Positions 32,661 through 44,656 of a stretch of DNA of 64,000 bases are shown piece after piece. The position numbers and the translations under genes were made by a program. This DNA comes from Rhizophagus irregularis (Eukaryota; Glomeromycota; Glomeromycetes; Glomerales; Glomeraceae): NCBI RefSeq assembly GCF_026210795.1, contig NC_089448.1:2170001-2234000 (forward strand). Direction: 5' to 3'. Below the pieces are notes generated by a model. That model made no database searches. It was not told the DNA's origin and worked only from the letters and a program-made list of their open reading frames with translations. Positions within the stretch are counted from its first letter, which is position 1, and each line of letters opens with the position of its first letter.

Positions 32661-34777
32661 GTTTCATTCAAAACAATTAAAAAAGTGTTTTATTTTACAA
32701 CGAATTTTTGCGAAAGTTAGATGTGGTGGCGAGGGTTCTCATAAGTTCTCATCCACATCTATTTATTGTAGCGTGATGCTTCCAATTCACGTGATCATTT
32801 TACGATAAGTTTTTAAGTTTATTAGACTGTAATAAAAGCATATAGAAAAGTGAGCGAGATAAAGAAAAAAAAATATCAGTTATCAGTTGTAATAGAAGTA
32901 AATGTATGTAAATGCTATAATTGAACACCTGAAAAATAACCGTTGCCTCTATATATTACGTTACTTCAAAACTTTCCTATTAGTTTGCGGTTAATATATA
33001 TTACGAAGTTAGTAGTGCAAATTTACCAGTTAATTATATATAAAAAAAATTATTTTTTATTCTTCGTCAAAAGAAAGATATCGGTATATTGTTAACTAAA
33101 AATAAAAATAAACTATAAAACATTTAAATCAACGTACAAATTTTCATTATCGCTAAAATTTATTCCTTCCATAAATGATTTATTTACTTTTGATACGAGG
33201 TGCAGTGACTGGTTGATCATTATTGATTTAGTTAGATTTCTTTATTACCCTACCCTATTATTAATATTTAAATGTATATTAGGTTTTTTTCATTGTATTA
33301 TTTTAGTTAGAATTATTTTACAATTACTGTTAGCCGCTGGATGACCATGATTAGGTAAATCTATTGGCGCAGGACAAGACAAAGTTGATCTACCGGCAGG
33401 TTAATTTGACGTTTAATCAAATTGTTCATTGAAATTTACGTTATAATATCCCTCAAGATCGAGAAGGGAGGAAGGGAAGTTGCCTGGAAGTTTATTTAGG
33501 GTTTAAAAAGTTTTTCTTTTGAGAAAAATTTGATTGAGAATTTTTTTTTTTGTGTTAATAGTATTGGATTTACTACAGAGAGGCAGTACTAGTAAAAATT
33601 GTATTGATTATCAGCGCACCTGTATTAATCATTTTAGATTTATTTCAAAACCTTAACGTGATACACATAAACTGTTACCCTTTTGATTGTAAATTATTAT
33701 TTTATTTCTGTTATCACTTTTGTAACCGAATCTAATGATACCTCATTCTGAGCTTTACCGAGTTTCACTGAATGTACTGCTCATCTAATATACAGTATTT
33801 TTACTTGCAACATCTAAAACATCCTTGGCGTTTTTGTTAATAAAAAAAAATGATAAAATCACGACTTACGTCATCGTCGTTTTCAAAATGTTCATTTGTG
33901 ATTGTACCAATATTCGTCCTGTTTTCATCCGTTTTTTTGTCCGGTATTCGTCCGATATTCGTCCGATATTCGGGTTTCTTTTTTTCTTATTCAAATATAA
34001 CTGCATACACCATTTTGAAAAATGGCTGATAATTTATTGATAATGGTTATTTGCCTATAAATTACGGTAATTTTGACGTGGCTGGCACCTGACCTGTATA
34101 TGTTCCGGTTCTAGACTGGATACTGATGTTTTGAAACTTACTAAATTGGTAAAAATGATATGGAACATTATGGAACGATCTCAGCATTATCGCACGGGAC
34201 GTATTTGGGCGAAGTATGTATTGTAGATCAACTCATCTACAATCCCGATAAACTATAAGTTATTTATTGCAACTATACATATATTGTAATGTATTTAAGA
34301 TGCTGTTTAGAATTTCTATTTGATAAAGCACTTTACTTCAAGATTAAATTAAAGACAAATGTTTCATCACATGTCATCTAATTTATAATATCTACTATTA
34401 TAATTAAATTGGTATGTGGTGAAAGATACGGTATAAAGATGCAGACTTTCGATTAAATTCGATATGTTTTATTTTTAGTTTCTTCAATAAAAATAAACTT
34501 TATTATAAATAATGGGCATACGATAAAAAACGGTAACCTTATATTAAATAAGCCAATATTTATTTTAAATAACTAAAGTTTGTTAAAAAAAAAAAATTAC
34601 AAATATTTTTACTTGACAGTAATTTAACATGAAAAAGAAATACAAAGTTTACTTATCAATACACATTTTTTTTTTAGTACTACAACGTGCAAAAAATAAA
34701 TTACTTTTTGTGAGAACCATTTAATTAAATATATATTATATATATATATATATATATTTTATTGAATGTTAGTTAAA
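32661..34777. other. AT-rich intergenic region with a short TATTCGTCCGA tandem
   Basis: Nothing coding is supported. At about 33948-33977 TATTCGTCCGA is repeated in tandem. A TA microsatellite lies at about 34731-34757, just downstream of the next gene. Confidence 0.4.
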
Positions 34778-35845
34778 TTAGCGATTTCCACCACGACGAT
34801 CACGTCCACGTCTTGACCTTTGAGATGAACCAGGTGAACTTCTTTGTAATGGACGTGGACTTGGAACAGTAGGTCCAGGATTATCATCGAAAGAATAAAC
34901 ACTGTCCGGTCTTCCTCTAGGAGGAGTGCCCGTTGGGTCATCATAAGGAGATTGAGGGGCAGGATAAGGTGGCATTGAAGTTTCAGACTGAATATTTGTA
35001 GTTTCCGAAAATAGTGAAGTATCTAAACCTCTAGTTTGAGTTTGTAATCTTGGATCAATTGGAGTATCAAAAGTTTGTTCATATTCATGATATTGACGAT
35101 ATGGAGAAGTATCTCTACTTCTCGTCGCTTGTTCAAGTTGGCCTTCAATAGATGCAGAACCTTCAGGATAAACTTCAGATTGTGGTCCATGAGGTTGAAT
35201 TGTAGGAGGCATTGAAAATCGAGATAAATCTGATGAAGAACGTGATTGTGGAGGAGAATCTCTTTGTTCTATAGTATGAGGTCTAGGACGGTGCGATTCT
35301 GTGACTTCAGTAGTTACAATAATTTCGGTTGTTGATTTACGTGTTGGATATGAGATAGAGTCTTCAAGAGATTCAGTTACTTTTGCTAAAGTAGTTTGAG
35401 TGGCACTTGGAATTGCCGAATGTTGAGGTTGAGGTGGAGTTAGAGGTGTTTGAGGTGGTACTCTGGATGGGGTTGTGGTTCCTGAAGGTTGTATTAAACT
35501 TGGATTCGTAGTTACAGTTAATCGAACATCGGGAGTGGAAGTAGTCATTAATGGTTCGCGAATATTTTCTTTTGAAGTATTACTAACACTACTACGAGGT
35601 TTTTGTTTTTTTACATCTCTTTTTCCTGCACTACCTATATCCCTAATTTTCCTTTTCTTAGGTTTAGCTTTACGAAAACAATATATAAGAGTCCCAATAA
35701 CAAAAACTCCAATTACAGCAACTACAGCAATTATAATTTTTGTTGAAGTTTTTAATCCTGAAGAATCATTACCATTAGAACTATCTGCTGCGGCTGCAGT
35801 ATCGAGAAATTTATGAATTAAAAAAAATATAATCATCGACTTCAT
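34778..35845 (-). CDS. Single-pass membrane protein with long Pro/Ser/Thr-rich tail
   Basis: Single exon, 355 residues. The first about 20 residues are hydrophobic (MKSMIIFFLIHKFLDTAAAA), a probable signal peptide or signal anchor. A short Ser/Asn-rich stretch follows, then one strong transmembrane helix ('IIIAVVAVIGVFVIGTLIYC', about 38-57) with a basic stop-transfer stretch (FRKAKPKKRKIR). The remaining about 290 residues are disordered, rich in P, S, T and Q, and end in an Arg/Gly tail (SRRGRDRRGGNR). Topology suggests a tiny exterior domain and a large cytoplasmic tail with many phosphorylation-type sites. It shares layout and a motif ('LEDSISYPT') with the protein at 37733-38254 ('LPDSLFYPT'), so the two are probably paralogues. 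Family unknown. Confidence 0.75.
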   Translation of the reverse strand: MKSMIIFFLIHKFLDTAAAADSSNGNDSSGLKTSTKIIIAVVAVIGVFVIGTLIYCFRKAKPKKRKIRDIGSAGKRDVKKQKPRSSVSNTSKENIREPLMTTSTPDVRLTVTTNPSLIQPSGTTTPSRVPPQTPLTPPQPQHSAIPSATQTTLAKVTESLEDSISYPTRKSTTEIIVTTEVTESHRPRPHTIEQRDSPPQSRSSSDLSRFSMPPTIQPHGPQSEVYPEGSASIEGQLEQATRSRDTSPYRQYHEYEQTFDTPIDPRLQTQTRGLDTSLFSETTNIQSETSMPPYPAPQSPYDDPTGTPPRGRPDSVYSFDDNPGPTVPSPRPLQRSSPGSSQRSRRGRDRRGGNR

Positions 35846-37732
35846 TATGACAATACATAATTTAACGAAAAGAGCACAATAAAAAAAAATTCTCTCTCTT
35901 TTTCTTTTGATTAGCTATTTACGAAGAAGTAAATTTTTTTTTTTTCCCTTTGTTGCGTGATCAAGCAACAAAAAAATAAGCTAATTGCTTCAAATCAAAA
36001 AAATGCTTTTTTATGAAAAAAAAATAACGTTAATATCTCCTCAATTACTTAAAAATTTTTTTCCTAGCGGAAAAAATCGCTAACCGTAAGATGATGATCG
36101 TGGCTGTGGTAATCGTAATTTTACACAGCCATAATTTTTGTATAAAGCATAATTAACCGCGTTAGATCGTAGATTAATTCTTTTAAAAATAAATTTTCCC
36201 TCTCTTTTTTTTTTTCTTAAGAAAAGCATCGGAAAATTACAAAAAAAGTGTTTCTCATTCATCTAAAAATAATTTTTTCATAATAATATCATTAAATTTT
36301 ATTAATTAAGTTTCTTTTTTAAAAATAGTATTTCTTTGTACTACTAACACTTTCACCTGATCTTCTTTTTCAATTAAACGGAAAATTTCTATCATAAAAT
36401 GTGCAATATATAAAATTTGATAAACAAAAATTTTCAGAGCTTATATAGCTTTAAAGAGAGGCTTTTACGAAAAAAAAAAATGTTTTATTTAAAAAAAAAA
36501 AAAAGAACATGGAAAAAAAAATAATTAACATATTTTTAAGCGAAGCCTCACGATAAAAAAAAAGTATTTATAGTCCGTTAATTTTTTTTTTCGTATGTCA
36601 TATTTGATTTACATTTTAAAAAAAAAAAAATATTTTTTTTTTGATATTATTTGATTTTATTTTACATAATTGTTTCTTTTTTTCTTTTTTCTTTTCTTTT
36701 TACGAGTTATTAGAGATTTAGAGTTATTAATAAAATTTTTTTTTAGATTCCATTCATTCGTAGTATATGTATATGATATTAATATTTTATTCTTATTTGA
36801 ACTCTTCCCCCCTTTCCTTGATTTTAATTTAAAATACTTTTTGGTGTATTTTTATTTTCTGTGTTCGTAAATAATTCTAATAATTTACTAAATTGAATTT
36901 TTCAACATAAAACAATATCTATTGAATAGTCTGGAATTACTCAAAACAATACATATATTATACTAAACATGTTCCATTTTATGAATGAATTTATAAAATA
37001 ATAATAACATTTTGTACGTGGCGGTGTAAAAAATACTATACAGTACATTTATTTATTATATGAATCGTCATAAATAGGTAGTGACAAAAAAAATCACAGC
37101 CACAGCACAGCCTCATTTATTTACAGTCAATAAAAGGTGGCTTAGTGCCTTAATAATGCAACTTTTTATTTACGCTAATATTCATATTTTAGAATGCAAT
37201 TTTTTGAATTTTGTGATGGTTTTTAACTGATCACCTTAATTACGAATATATATATATGTAATTTTTTTTTTTTTGTTAAAGATTTGTAAAAATTCCGAGA
37301 AAAACCCTCCCAACTAATTTTTTTTAAAAAAAGAAAGAGATAAACATTCCAATTAATTATCTTTTTTTTTTTTTTGAAAAACAAATGAAAAAATGATGAA
37401 ATCTATCCAAATACCCAAGGAAAATAAATAAATAAAAAAAAAATAGTTTATTATATGTTTAAATACAAGAAAACGAAGGAAAAAAAGAAATTTCGCAAGT
37501 GAAAAACAACCCCAGGTCAGAATTTAAAAAAAAAAGTTGTAATAATAATAATACATTATATGTGTTGCATTTCATTAATATATATATATATATACAAATT
37601 ATATTAACCTTTTTTTTTATCCAAAGAAGTTTAATTCATTATTCTAATTTTTTTTATTATTATCGAGATTATCTACAAAATGTATAATATGGAATGTCCC
37701 GTCCTTAACCGCCTCTCTATATAAAGGAAAAT
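35846..37732. other. AT-rich spacer with many poly-A/poly-T runs
   Basis: No supported gene. Runs of 8-14 A or T are unusually dense (for example about 36470-36670 and 37260-37450). Small frames on both strands are by-products. It separates the two paralogous membrane-protein genes. Confidence 0.4.
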
Positions 37733-38254
37733 TCATCCGGAATGAGATCTTATCATTTCTTGACTTTCAGCAGAAGATAGATTAGGTTGTTGAGAAGGAG
37801 CCAAATTAATCATAGAATTTGAAGCTTGTTTAGATTCATAAATTGTCTGTGTAGTAGGATAAAACAATGAATCTGGAAGATCATCAGATTCTGTAATATC
37901 GATGGCGGGGCCATGTTGTTTTATGACGATTGGTTCATGTTTTGATGAATTACCATATTGTGGTATTTTTAGCTGCTTAGAAGTCGATGTGCTTTCTCCC
38001 TTAGGTATTGCACCAAGTTCTCTAGTTTTATTACTTGCAGAAGGATGAATATGACCTCGTTTTCGCGAACAGTAATAATTAAAAAATATTCCTAGAGATA
38101 TTCCTATAATTGCTATAACAATTCCAATCATAATTATTATGATCAGACTTATTGGCCGTGTTGATGTTGTATGAGCTGATTCATCCCTTATTCTTAATTC
38201 AACTCCCGTTGATTTCGAAACGAAATATAGCGTGAATAACACGAATAATATCAT
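37733..38254 (-). CDS. Small single-pass membrane protein, paralogue of the 34.8-kb gene
   Basis: Single exon, 173 residues. A signal peptide (MILFVLFTLYFVSKSTGV) is followed by about 17 polar residues, then a transmembrane helix ('LIIIIMIGIVIAIIGISLGI', about 37-56) and a basic YYCSRKRG border. A polar tail of about 105 residues contains 'GPAIDITESDDLPDSLFYPT'. The 'DSLFYPT' motif, the membrane segment near the N-terminus and the same strand match the 355-residue protein 1.9 kb away. This tail is much shorter and lacks the Arg/Gly end. Function unknown. The two may be type I surface proteins with signalling tails. Confidence 0.7.
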   Translation of the reverse strand: MILFVLFTLYFVSKSTGVELRIRDESAHTTSTRPISLIIIIMIGIVIAIIGISLGIFFNYYCSRKRGHIHPSASNKTRELGAIPKGESTSTSKQLKIPQYGNSSKHEPIVIKQHGPAIDITESDDLPDSLFYPTTQTIYESKQASNSMINLAPSQQPNLSSAESQEMIRSHSG

Positions 38255-39785
38255 TATTTTTATCTTATATGTATTGACTTTCGTTTCAAAAAAGAAAAAA
38301 AGATGAAAAGAAAAAAGATAATTTTTAACTGGCGCAGGCTTTTTTTACATAACCTTATATTCTTTTTCGATTAAAAAAAAGTAAAAATTGAGCAAAAAAA
38401 TTCTTTAAATGTAAAAGCATCGAATAATTATAAAATGGTGGCTGTGTGCGAATTATTTATTGGGCTTAATATACAACCGGATTTTTTTTCCTTTATCATT
38501 GTTAATTTTTATAATTAATTTTTTTTTTATTTTCAAAGCCTCATTTTTTGAATTAACAATTAGGTAAAAGGTGTGTTGAGTTACACATAACATTTACTAA
38601 TATCATAATCAATCGTGCATACATAAAAAGGGAGTGGATTTTATATAAAAATTTGCCACAAATAAATCATGATGAGTGATCATTAACAAAATAATCAAAA
38701 AGAAATTACTGTGTTGGGAAAATTTTTTTTGTTTTTGCGGATCTTTTTTTAATTTGTTCAGAATCATATGATTTGACTTTTTTTGTTTGACAATATCTGT
38801 TGAAGCGTGGCTAATTTGTAAAAAAATTGCGCGGAATTTCAAATTTAGTATTATACCGTATAAAAAAAAAAAATTCATCATGTGTTGTCGTTTTTAAACG
38901 AATTTGTTTATATAGTATTACATACGGTTATCATAATTCTTCATTCTGTCCGTGTTTTTTATATATTATATATATAAATGTAAAATAATTAAGGTATTCT
39001 TGATAGTTATCCAAAAATTTCCAACACGTGTAACGCATTATCATTAATTGTCACGTGGTAGTTTTGCATACGGTAAATATTTAGATATTTTTTTCATTAT
39101 TTACTTAAAATTAATTATTGTATGTTGCATGTACAATTTTTTTTTGTTTTTCGATGTCGCTTTGCCTCTTTTGATAACGATAAGAAAAAAAAAAATACGT
39201 ACATGATTTATCTAAAGTATCTACGGTAACAAATGAACTAGTTCAAAAAAAATTGATTTTTTATTCGGATGTATTCAAATTAATAGAATATTAATTCTTT
39301 TTCTATGCTAACCGAAGCATATGTTAAATTCACCGTTTAATTTATACAAAAATTCCTAATCTGCTATAAAATCTTCTTTAAAGATTACCATCATCACTAA
39401 AAAATAAACATTACGTAACTTATTGCGCCACTAATCATAAAAAAAAGTGACGTTTAAATTATAACACTAGGCAGTATTCATGCTTGATCGTATAAACAGA
39501 TTTAGAATTAGTACTTTACATTATATAATAATTGAAAAAGATACGTGAACCGATTTTGTTTTTTGATTTTACGCGTTAATCAAATTACCGATTTATTTTA
39601 AATACCATAAAGAGCGTCTAAGGTTTGTGTAACCAATTTATTCTTGTATATTTCATGAGAATATATATATGTGTATATATATATTATATATATATATGCT
39701 ACCGAATTCAAGCTCCAAAGTCCGGCCCGGAATTAAAAATATGTATTCCTGACCTAACCGCCTGACCTAAGCCCTGAGGTATGAA
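38255..39785. other. AT-rich intergenic region with TA microsatellite
   Basis: No supported gene. The 38609-38881 minus frame has no recognisable feature. An imperfect TA/TATATG microsatellite lies at about 39660-39698. Confidence 0.35.
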
Positions 39786-40180
39786 ATTTAATTGCCGATT
39801 CGGCTAAGAACGGTACTATCATAAAATTTGATGAGCGTACAATATAAACTCATTTTTACAATAATGAAATATATAACTTTTTTTTTAATTTATTCTACTT
39901 GAGATTCTTTGCATACATGGTACGATTTTCATGGCAAATTATTTGATTTTTTGCAATTTTTTGGTTTATAAATCATGCAAAAACATGAAATCCGATGCGC
40001 GTACAACTTTTTACAATAATAAACATATATATATATTTTAGCTCTTTTTCTGGAGTTTTTTGCATATATTTTACAAATTTTACTAGAAAACATCGAGTTT
40101 TCGTGTTTATGTATTTATTCCTAATTACGTGCGAAACGTTAAATTTTTGCCCCGACAAGTGGACGAATCGGCAATTAAAT
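39786..40180. mobile_element. Candidate MITE with 17-bp perfect inverted termini
   Basis: ATTTAATTGCCGATTCG at 39786-39802 is exactly complemented at 40164-40180. The interior (about 360 bp) contains two diverged tandem halves (GCGTACAA..TTTTTACAATAAT.. twice), so part of it was duplicated. No coding capacity. A target duplication was not evident. Confidence 0.45.
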
Positions 40181-40606
40181 ATTGACCACGTGATGAGAAC
40201 CGACGGATTATTGTGATTATTGTACAATGACAGAACTAATCGAGTGGGCGGACAACGGGACATTCTGTGTCATCATGCTTAGATTCTAGAATTCTGTAGT
40301 CGCTCCGGAATAATAAGTTTTACACGTACTCTATAACTGATGATTTTTTTATTCACAAATTATTTTTTGATTATCACATGATCATTTCACATGATTGAGA
40401 CTACAGACTTACAATATTTTCAATTTTATTAAATTTTAATAACTTTTCAATATATATATATAAAAATGAAAACAAATAATAAAGTCAAAAAATACGATCT
40501 TTATGAGGGACTAAGTAATTGAGACTTTTGAATGTGTAATTACTTGATTATTTTCATATATGAAGGAATTTGCTTTTCTGTAATCTTCCGATCCTTTAAT
40601 TTACTT

Positions 40607-40804
40607 TCATAAAGCAAATGGTAAGTCTTCTTGTGGTTCTGCATCTGCGTCACGTTTTAAAAAATGGCCAGCTTCTATAAAATTATTAGAAGATTCCATT
40701 TTAATAGTCATTTAATAAAAAATACTTGGCATAAAGAAATTATTAATACCTGCTGAAACAATTGTACTAAAGACAAAAATAAACAATAAGTATTTTAATT
40801 GCAT
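40607..40804 (-). CDS. Minimal secreted Kex2-type peptide precursor (copy B)
   Basis: Exon 1 (40804-40750) encodes MQLKYLLFIFVFSTIVSA. A 75-nt intron follows, and exon 2 is 40674-40607. The 40-residue product continues EAGHFLKR, then DADAEP, then QEDLPFAL at the C-terminus. It has the classic form of an alpha-factor-like unit: one KR site, three Asp/Glu-Ala/Pro pairs for stepwise aminopeptidase trimming, and one terminal peptide, QEDLPFAL. Codons, intron position (end of the signal peptide) and upstream repeat match the other members. Both exons are open and in phase, so it may be functional. Confidence 0.7.
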
Positions 40805-40929
40805 GATTCCAGTTTTTTTTTTTCGTGATATATATGGTTAATTTTTAATTCGTTATTTTCTAATTTGTTTAAAAATTTTCTCTCTCTTTCTCAAAGTGTT
40901 TATATAAGAAACATTTTATAGTAACATGT

Positions 40930-41230
40930 ATTTCAAATTACTTCATAATTATCAATGAAGGCGAAGTAAAGGAGACGTAAAGTATATAATTTGCTACGTT
41001 TTTTTACATTGCGCCATAATTGAAGAGCAGAGCCACTTTAAATTTATAAAGTGAAAATGCGAGATTTGATGTCATTAATTACAGACATCTGTAAAATTGT
41101 GAAGGCGAAGTAATGGAGGCATATAAAGAGTATTTTTGCCACGTTTTTATACACTGTGCCATGCTAGATTAGTTAAATCAACTACTCGAAATATGTGTCA
41201 AAAGCTTTGTTGACATTGGAATTTAAAGTT
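40930..41230 (-). repeat. Upstream module of the secreted-peptide family, two copies
   Basis: Lies 5' of copy B. Two successive blocks begin GGCGAAGTAA(A/T)GGAG (about 40960 and 41103). They carry TTTGCTACGTTTTTTTAC / TTTTTGCCACGTTTTTATAC, ATTGCGCCATAATTG, GCAGAGCCACTTTAAAT and GTGAAAATGCGAGATTTGAT. In the gene's orientation these are the complements of the block upstream of copy A. Confidence 0.6.
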
Positions 41231-41428
41231 TATATTAGAGAGTATTTTATGTTTAACATACACTATACGGCCAACAGTATATGTATATTAAATAACACGG
41301 TAAAACTCATAATAAACTGAATATTACGTCAGCCCCCTTATTTGTTAATCAAATATATCTTGTATTACACACAAATAAATCTATGTAAATCTATCTTCCG
41401 CCACTTTTTTTTTTAAATAAAATCTGAT

Positions 41429-41623
41429 ATGCCGATAATAATTGTACGTGTTTTGCTTCGTTCTAGAACAGTATTTGAGTGGGAAGGGCTTCCTGTTGAT
41501 GAGGATATGAATATAGAAGATTTTTTCAATGATGTAGTAGTTAATGAATTAAAGACAGAATTATGGGAAAAAATTGTATTGCATATTTTAGTCCTACAAA
41601 AACGGGCGAAATGGAAAAAATAG
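41429..41623 (+). CDS. Short hypothetical protein, possibly a fragment
   Basis: A 64-codon frame with good composition: 'MPIIIVRVLLRSRTVFEWEG', 'DEDMNIEDFFNDVVVNELKT', 'LWEKIVLHILVLQKRAKWKK'. A leading beta-strand, then an acidic helix, is compatible with a ubiquitin-like fold, but that is only an impression. The overlapping +1 frame (41563-41901) is hydrophobic and related by repetition to about 48.6-48.75 kb. Sequence near 41.9-42.05 kb is likewise echoed at 45.5-45.7 kb, so this may be the start of a broken, duplicated gene. Confidence 0.35.
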   Translation: MPIIIVRVLLRSRTVFEWEGLPVDEDMNIEDFFNDVVVNELKTELWEKIVLHILVLQKRAKWKK

Positions 41624-42237
41624 GACTGAAATGTAATGCATGGGAAAACATAAAATATAATAATAAATTCTTAAGAAATACTGTAGCTTTTATTTATATT
41701 ATATTTGTATTTACTATTTGTTATTATTTATTATATAATTATCATGCATGTGATATGTATAATCGCTTTTATTTTGTTTTGTTTTATTATTGCATCAATC
41801 TAAATCATCTACATCGGGTTCGAAAATATACAATTACCGTAATAGTATTTGATGCGATTTTATTGTATAAACTAGTCAAACATTTGTTATCGACTAAGTA
41901 AAGAAAACAGGATCCTGAAATATATATAAAGGTCAGAGGCAGCCAAAAAATTTACTATTAGCTGTACGAGTCGAAATTATGGTAATTTCGGTTAGTATCC
42001 AAAAAAGGGGGATGTCTAAAGCGGTAGAGTCACGTAATAATCTTAGTTATACCCCGTCGCACTAAGTGTGACTTATGACATAGAACATTGTAATTTCCCT
42101 AATTAAAAGTATAAGCTTTTTTTTCCCATGAAATTTTTATACGGTTTTTTTCATAGCAATAAACTTTTTTATACTCCTCAAATTATTTTTTCATTATTAC
42201 AAATATATAAAATTACATTACTACACTATTTATTTAA

Positions 42238-43762
42238 CTATTCAAATGGTTTAACAATAACTTCTACTTTTACATTATTACAATTTTGAATATTAATATT
42301 TTCAATATTAATTATTGGTAATTTTGATGAATCTTGAGGTATTTTATGGTCTTGTTCTAAAGATTGTATTTCAAGTTGATCATATCGTAATAATTGAGAA
42401 GCAGGAATAAAACCTAAAAAGAATATGTAATTTTTCAGATTAAAAGTAAAAAAATAAATATGGAAAATTATGGTACCTTGATTTCCCGATGTATTTTCTC
42501 TTAAAGGATTTTGTTTTTTGTTAGAAAAATTTTTAGTTAAACATTCTTCATTAAGATCATCCGCATTTCTTTTTTGGGGAATAAGAAGTGAAACATTTTT
42601 TTCTTTGTTGAGCAGTTGAAGTTGAATATGCAGAAATCCCAGCAAGTGTTCTATGTCCTGTAATATCCATCTGTTCTGCATGAGATATACCAAGTAACAT
42701 CCATAAAGAAATTCCAGTTGAACGCATTGAATGATTGACAAGATTACGTCCATTTGCATCAATTTTACAATCTGCCACAATATTTTTAAGCATATTATCA
42801 TGAGAATTTTGCTGAGTTTTAAATCAGAAAACCAATTACCATGATATATTTCTCATGGTGTATTTATTCTTAAAAAAAACTCTGAAGTTTTGCAGTTTTT
42901 TGGTCTTTTAGATTGATATAATAGAATACTGCCACTGGTGAATAATTATTTGGTAGATCTGGAGGAATATAATTATGCCGACCAGAATTGTAAGGATTTT
43001 TGGCACCTCCTGCATTATTTTTCTCACGAGGTATATTTACTTCAATACTGTGATCTTCATTGAGAACAATCCAGGAATTTTTTAGTCTTTTTGGATCACC
43101 ACCACGCAGATTGCAAAGAAGTGTTAACCAAAACCAAACACGGTATGTAAGACCCTTTGGTGTATCAGTTTGTATATTTGGTGAATCAAGGATAGTTTTA
43201 ATCTCACACATTTCAAGTGCATCAGTTTTCTTACAGGATGTATCTTGATTGTCTTGAATTTGTTTAATTCGACCATCAAAAATTTCATGTAATCGTTTCC
43301 ATTTGTGTTTATCATGAATATTAATAATTCTATTTGGATAAAAAATATCTGACAATCCTCTAGCAATTGCAGCAAAGCCTACATGTAATGAAGAAGGTGC
43401 ATATTCTTTTTTTCCTGATTTTCTAACACCACAAAAAAATTGACAAAGCTGTTCTTGTAATGTAGTATCATCCAATAGTTCAAGAGGATTAGTAAAATTG
43501 GCTGCTTCTCTATAGGAATTAAAAAGATTCATCCAAGTTTTAGTACTATCATCTGTATTAGCAACGCGAGAATAAGCTTGAATAGCTTGTAAATCTTTAT
43601 TTGTAGGAATAACAAATCGTTCATATGTTGTTAACTTGTTCGTTTTAGTAGAATTATTTGAGCTAGTTGATAAGGTTTCCTTGAAATATCAATTTTTTTT
43701 ATTAGTTTATCTATTTATTTCAAAAAAAAAAAGAAAATAGAAATATGCTTTTTAATTACCAT
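42238..43762 (-). pseudogene. Crypton-type tyrosine recombinase (DUF3504/ZMYM-like), decayed
   Basis: A plausible start is a tiny first exon (ATG at 43762-43760, GTAATT donor), then exon 2 from 43679: ETLSTSSNNSTKTNK, 'YERFVIPTNKDLQAIQAYSR' and 'WMNLFNSYREAANF'. The recombinase core follows: 'PSSLHVGFAAIARGLSDIFY', 'LTLLCNLRGGDPKRL' (first catalytic Arg), 'NHSMRSTGISLWMLL' (HxxR), 'GHRTLAGISAYSTST' (GH(R) plus Tyr nucleophile). The C-terminus ends 'NIQNCNNVKVEVIVKPFE'. The frame is broken at a T run near 42866, by a TGA about 42848, near 42800 and near 42590. A short intron is predicted at about 42414-42478. Family knowledge: these recombinases move circular DNA intermediates and are common in Rhizophagus. 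This copy is dead. Confidence 0.75.
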
Positions 43763-44210
43763 CTTTATCCTTTCAGTCTTCAGTTGTATGTAAAAGAAAA
43801 TTATTTGTTTAAAGAACGTAGAAAAATATTTAAAGGAAGAAAATAAAATAATTTGTACGTGTGATAGTAAAAGTATAAAAAGTATAAAAAAAGTATAAAA
43901 GTTTATAATTATACACGTGATAATACAGTGATCATAAGTCACACGCTCCTGGGTATAACTTAGTAATTTCTTTTAATCTATATCGTGATCATAATTATCG
44001 TCCTAAGCTCCTAACTCTTTCAAGCCTTGTACGTCATTATGTTTTTTCTTTTTTAATTTGATATGATGTGTTCTTTATGTTTTTCTCTCTTCATCTTTTG
44101 GTCTAAGACTTTCTAAAACTTCTTGTTCTCTTAATTTTTTTGCGTTTTCTTCTCGTTCAAATCCTAATTTTTCTAGATTTATAATAAAATCTTGTTGTCA
44201 TTTTATAAAA
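43763..44210 (-). other. AT-rich region with a short relic coding stretch
   Basis: At about 44200-44070 (minus) a short frame reads 'DFIINLEKLGFEREENAKKL' and 'EQEVLESLRPKDEERK' then stops. It is coiled-coil-like and may be a relic exon. Nothing else is supported. Confidence 0.25.
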
Positions 44211-44656
44211 GTGATACTTTATTACATTTAAAATAAGCACTCGTGTAACATTTTATACGTAAATAAAATATATTGTTTTTAATTTGGGATGCACTCTACC
44301 ACTGTTAAAAAAACCTTTGTTTTCATTTTTTTTTTTTGGATTCACTGTAAAATTTGACCATAATATGCGTCTAAAATTAAATAGTATATGATGATGACAT
44401 AAAGCATATTTCAAGTTATCAATTCAAGTTCAATCAAGTTGCTCATCTCATACCTTAACATGATGCAATACCAGATACGGAAAATAATTGGCAAAAATAC
44501 TTTTGTCTACGCCTCCTTTTCATATGAAACAATATAATTATGAAGTATGAATTACTTTATATAAAGGAGAGAAAATTACTTTTTAAAAAAATAAAGCTAA
44601 CAAACAACACAAACAACGAATTAAAAAAATTTTATATAACATACATAAAATCAATC

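Noticed and set aside
36670-37690. Phe/Leu-rich short frames
   Set aside because: They come from poly-T tracts. No signal, motif or splice context supports them.
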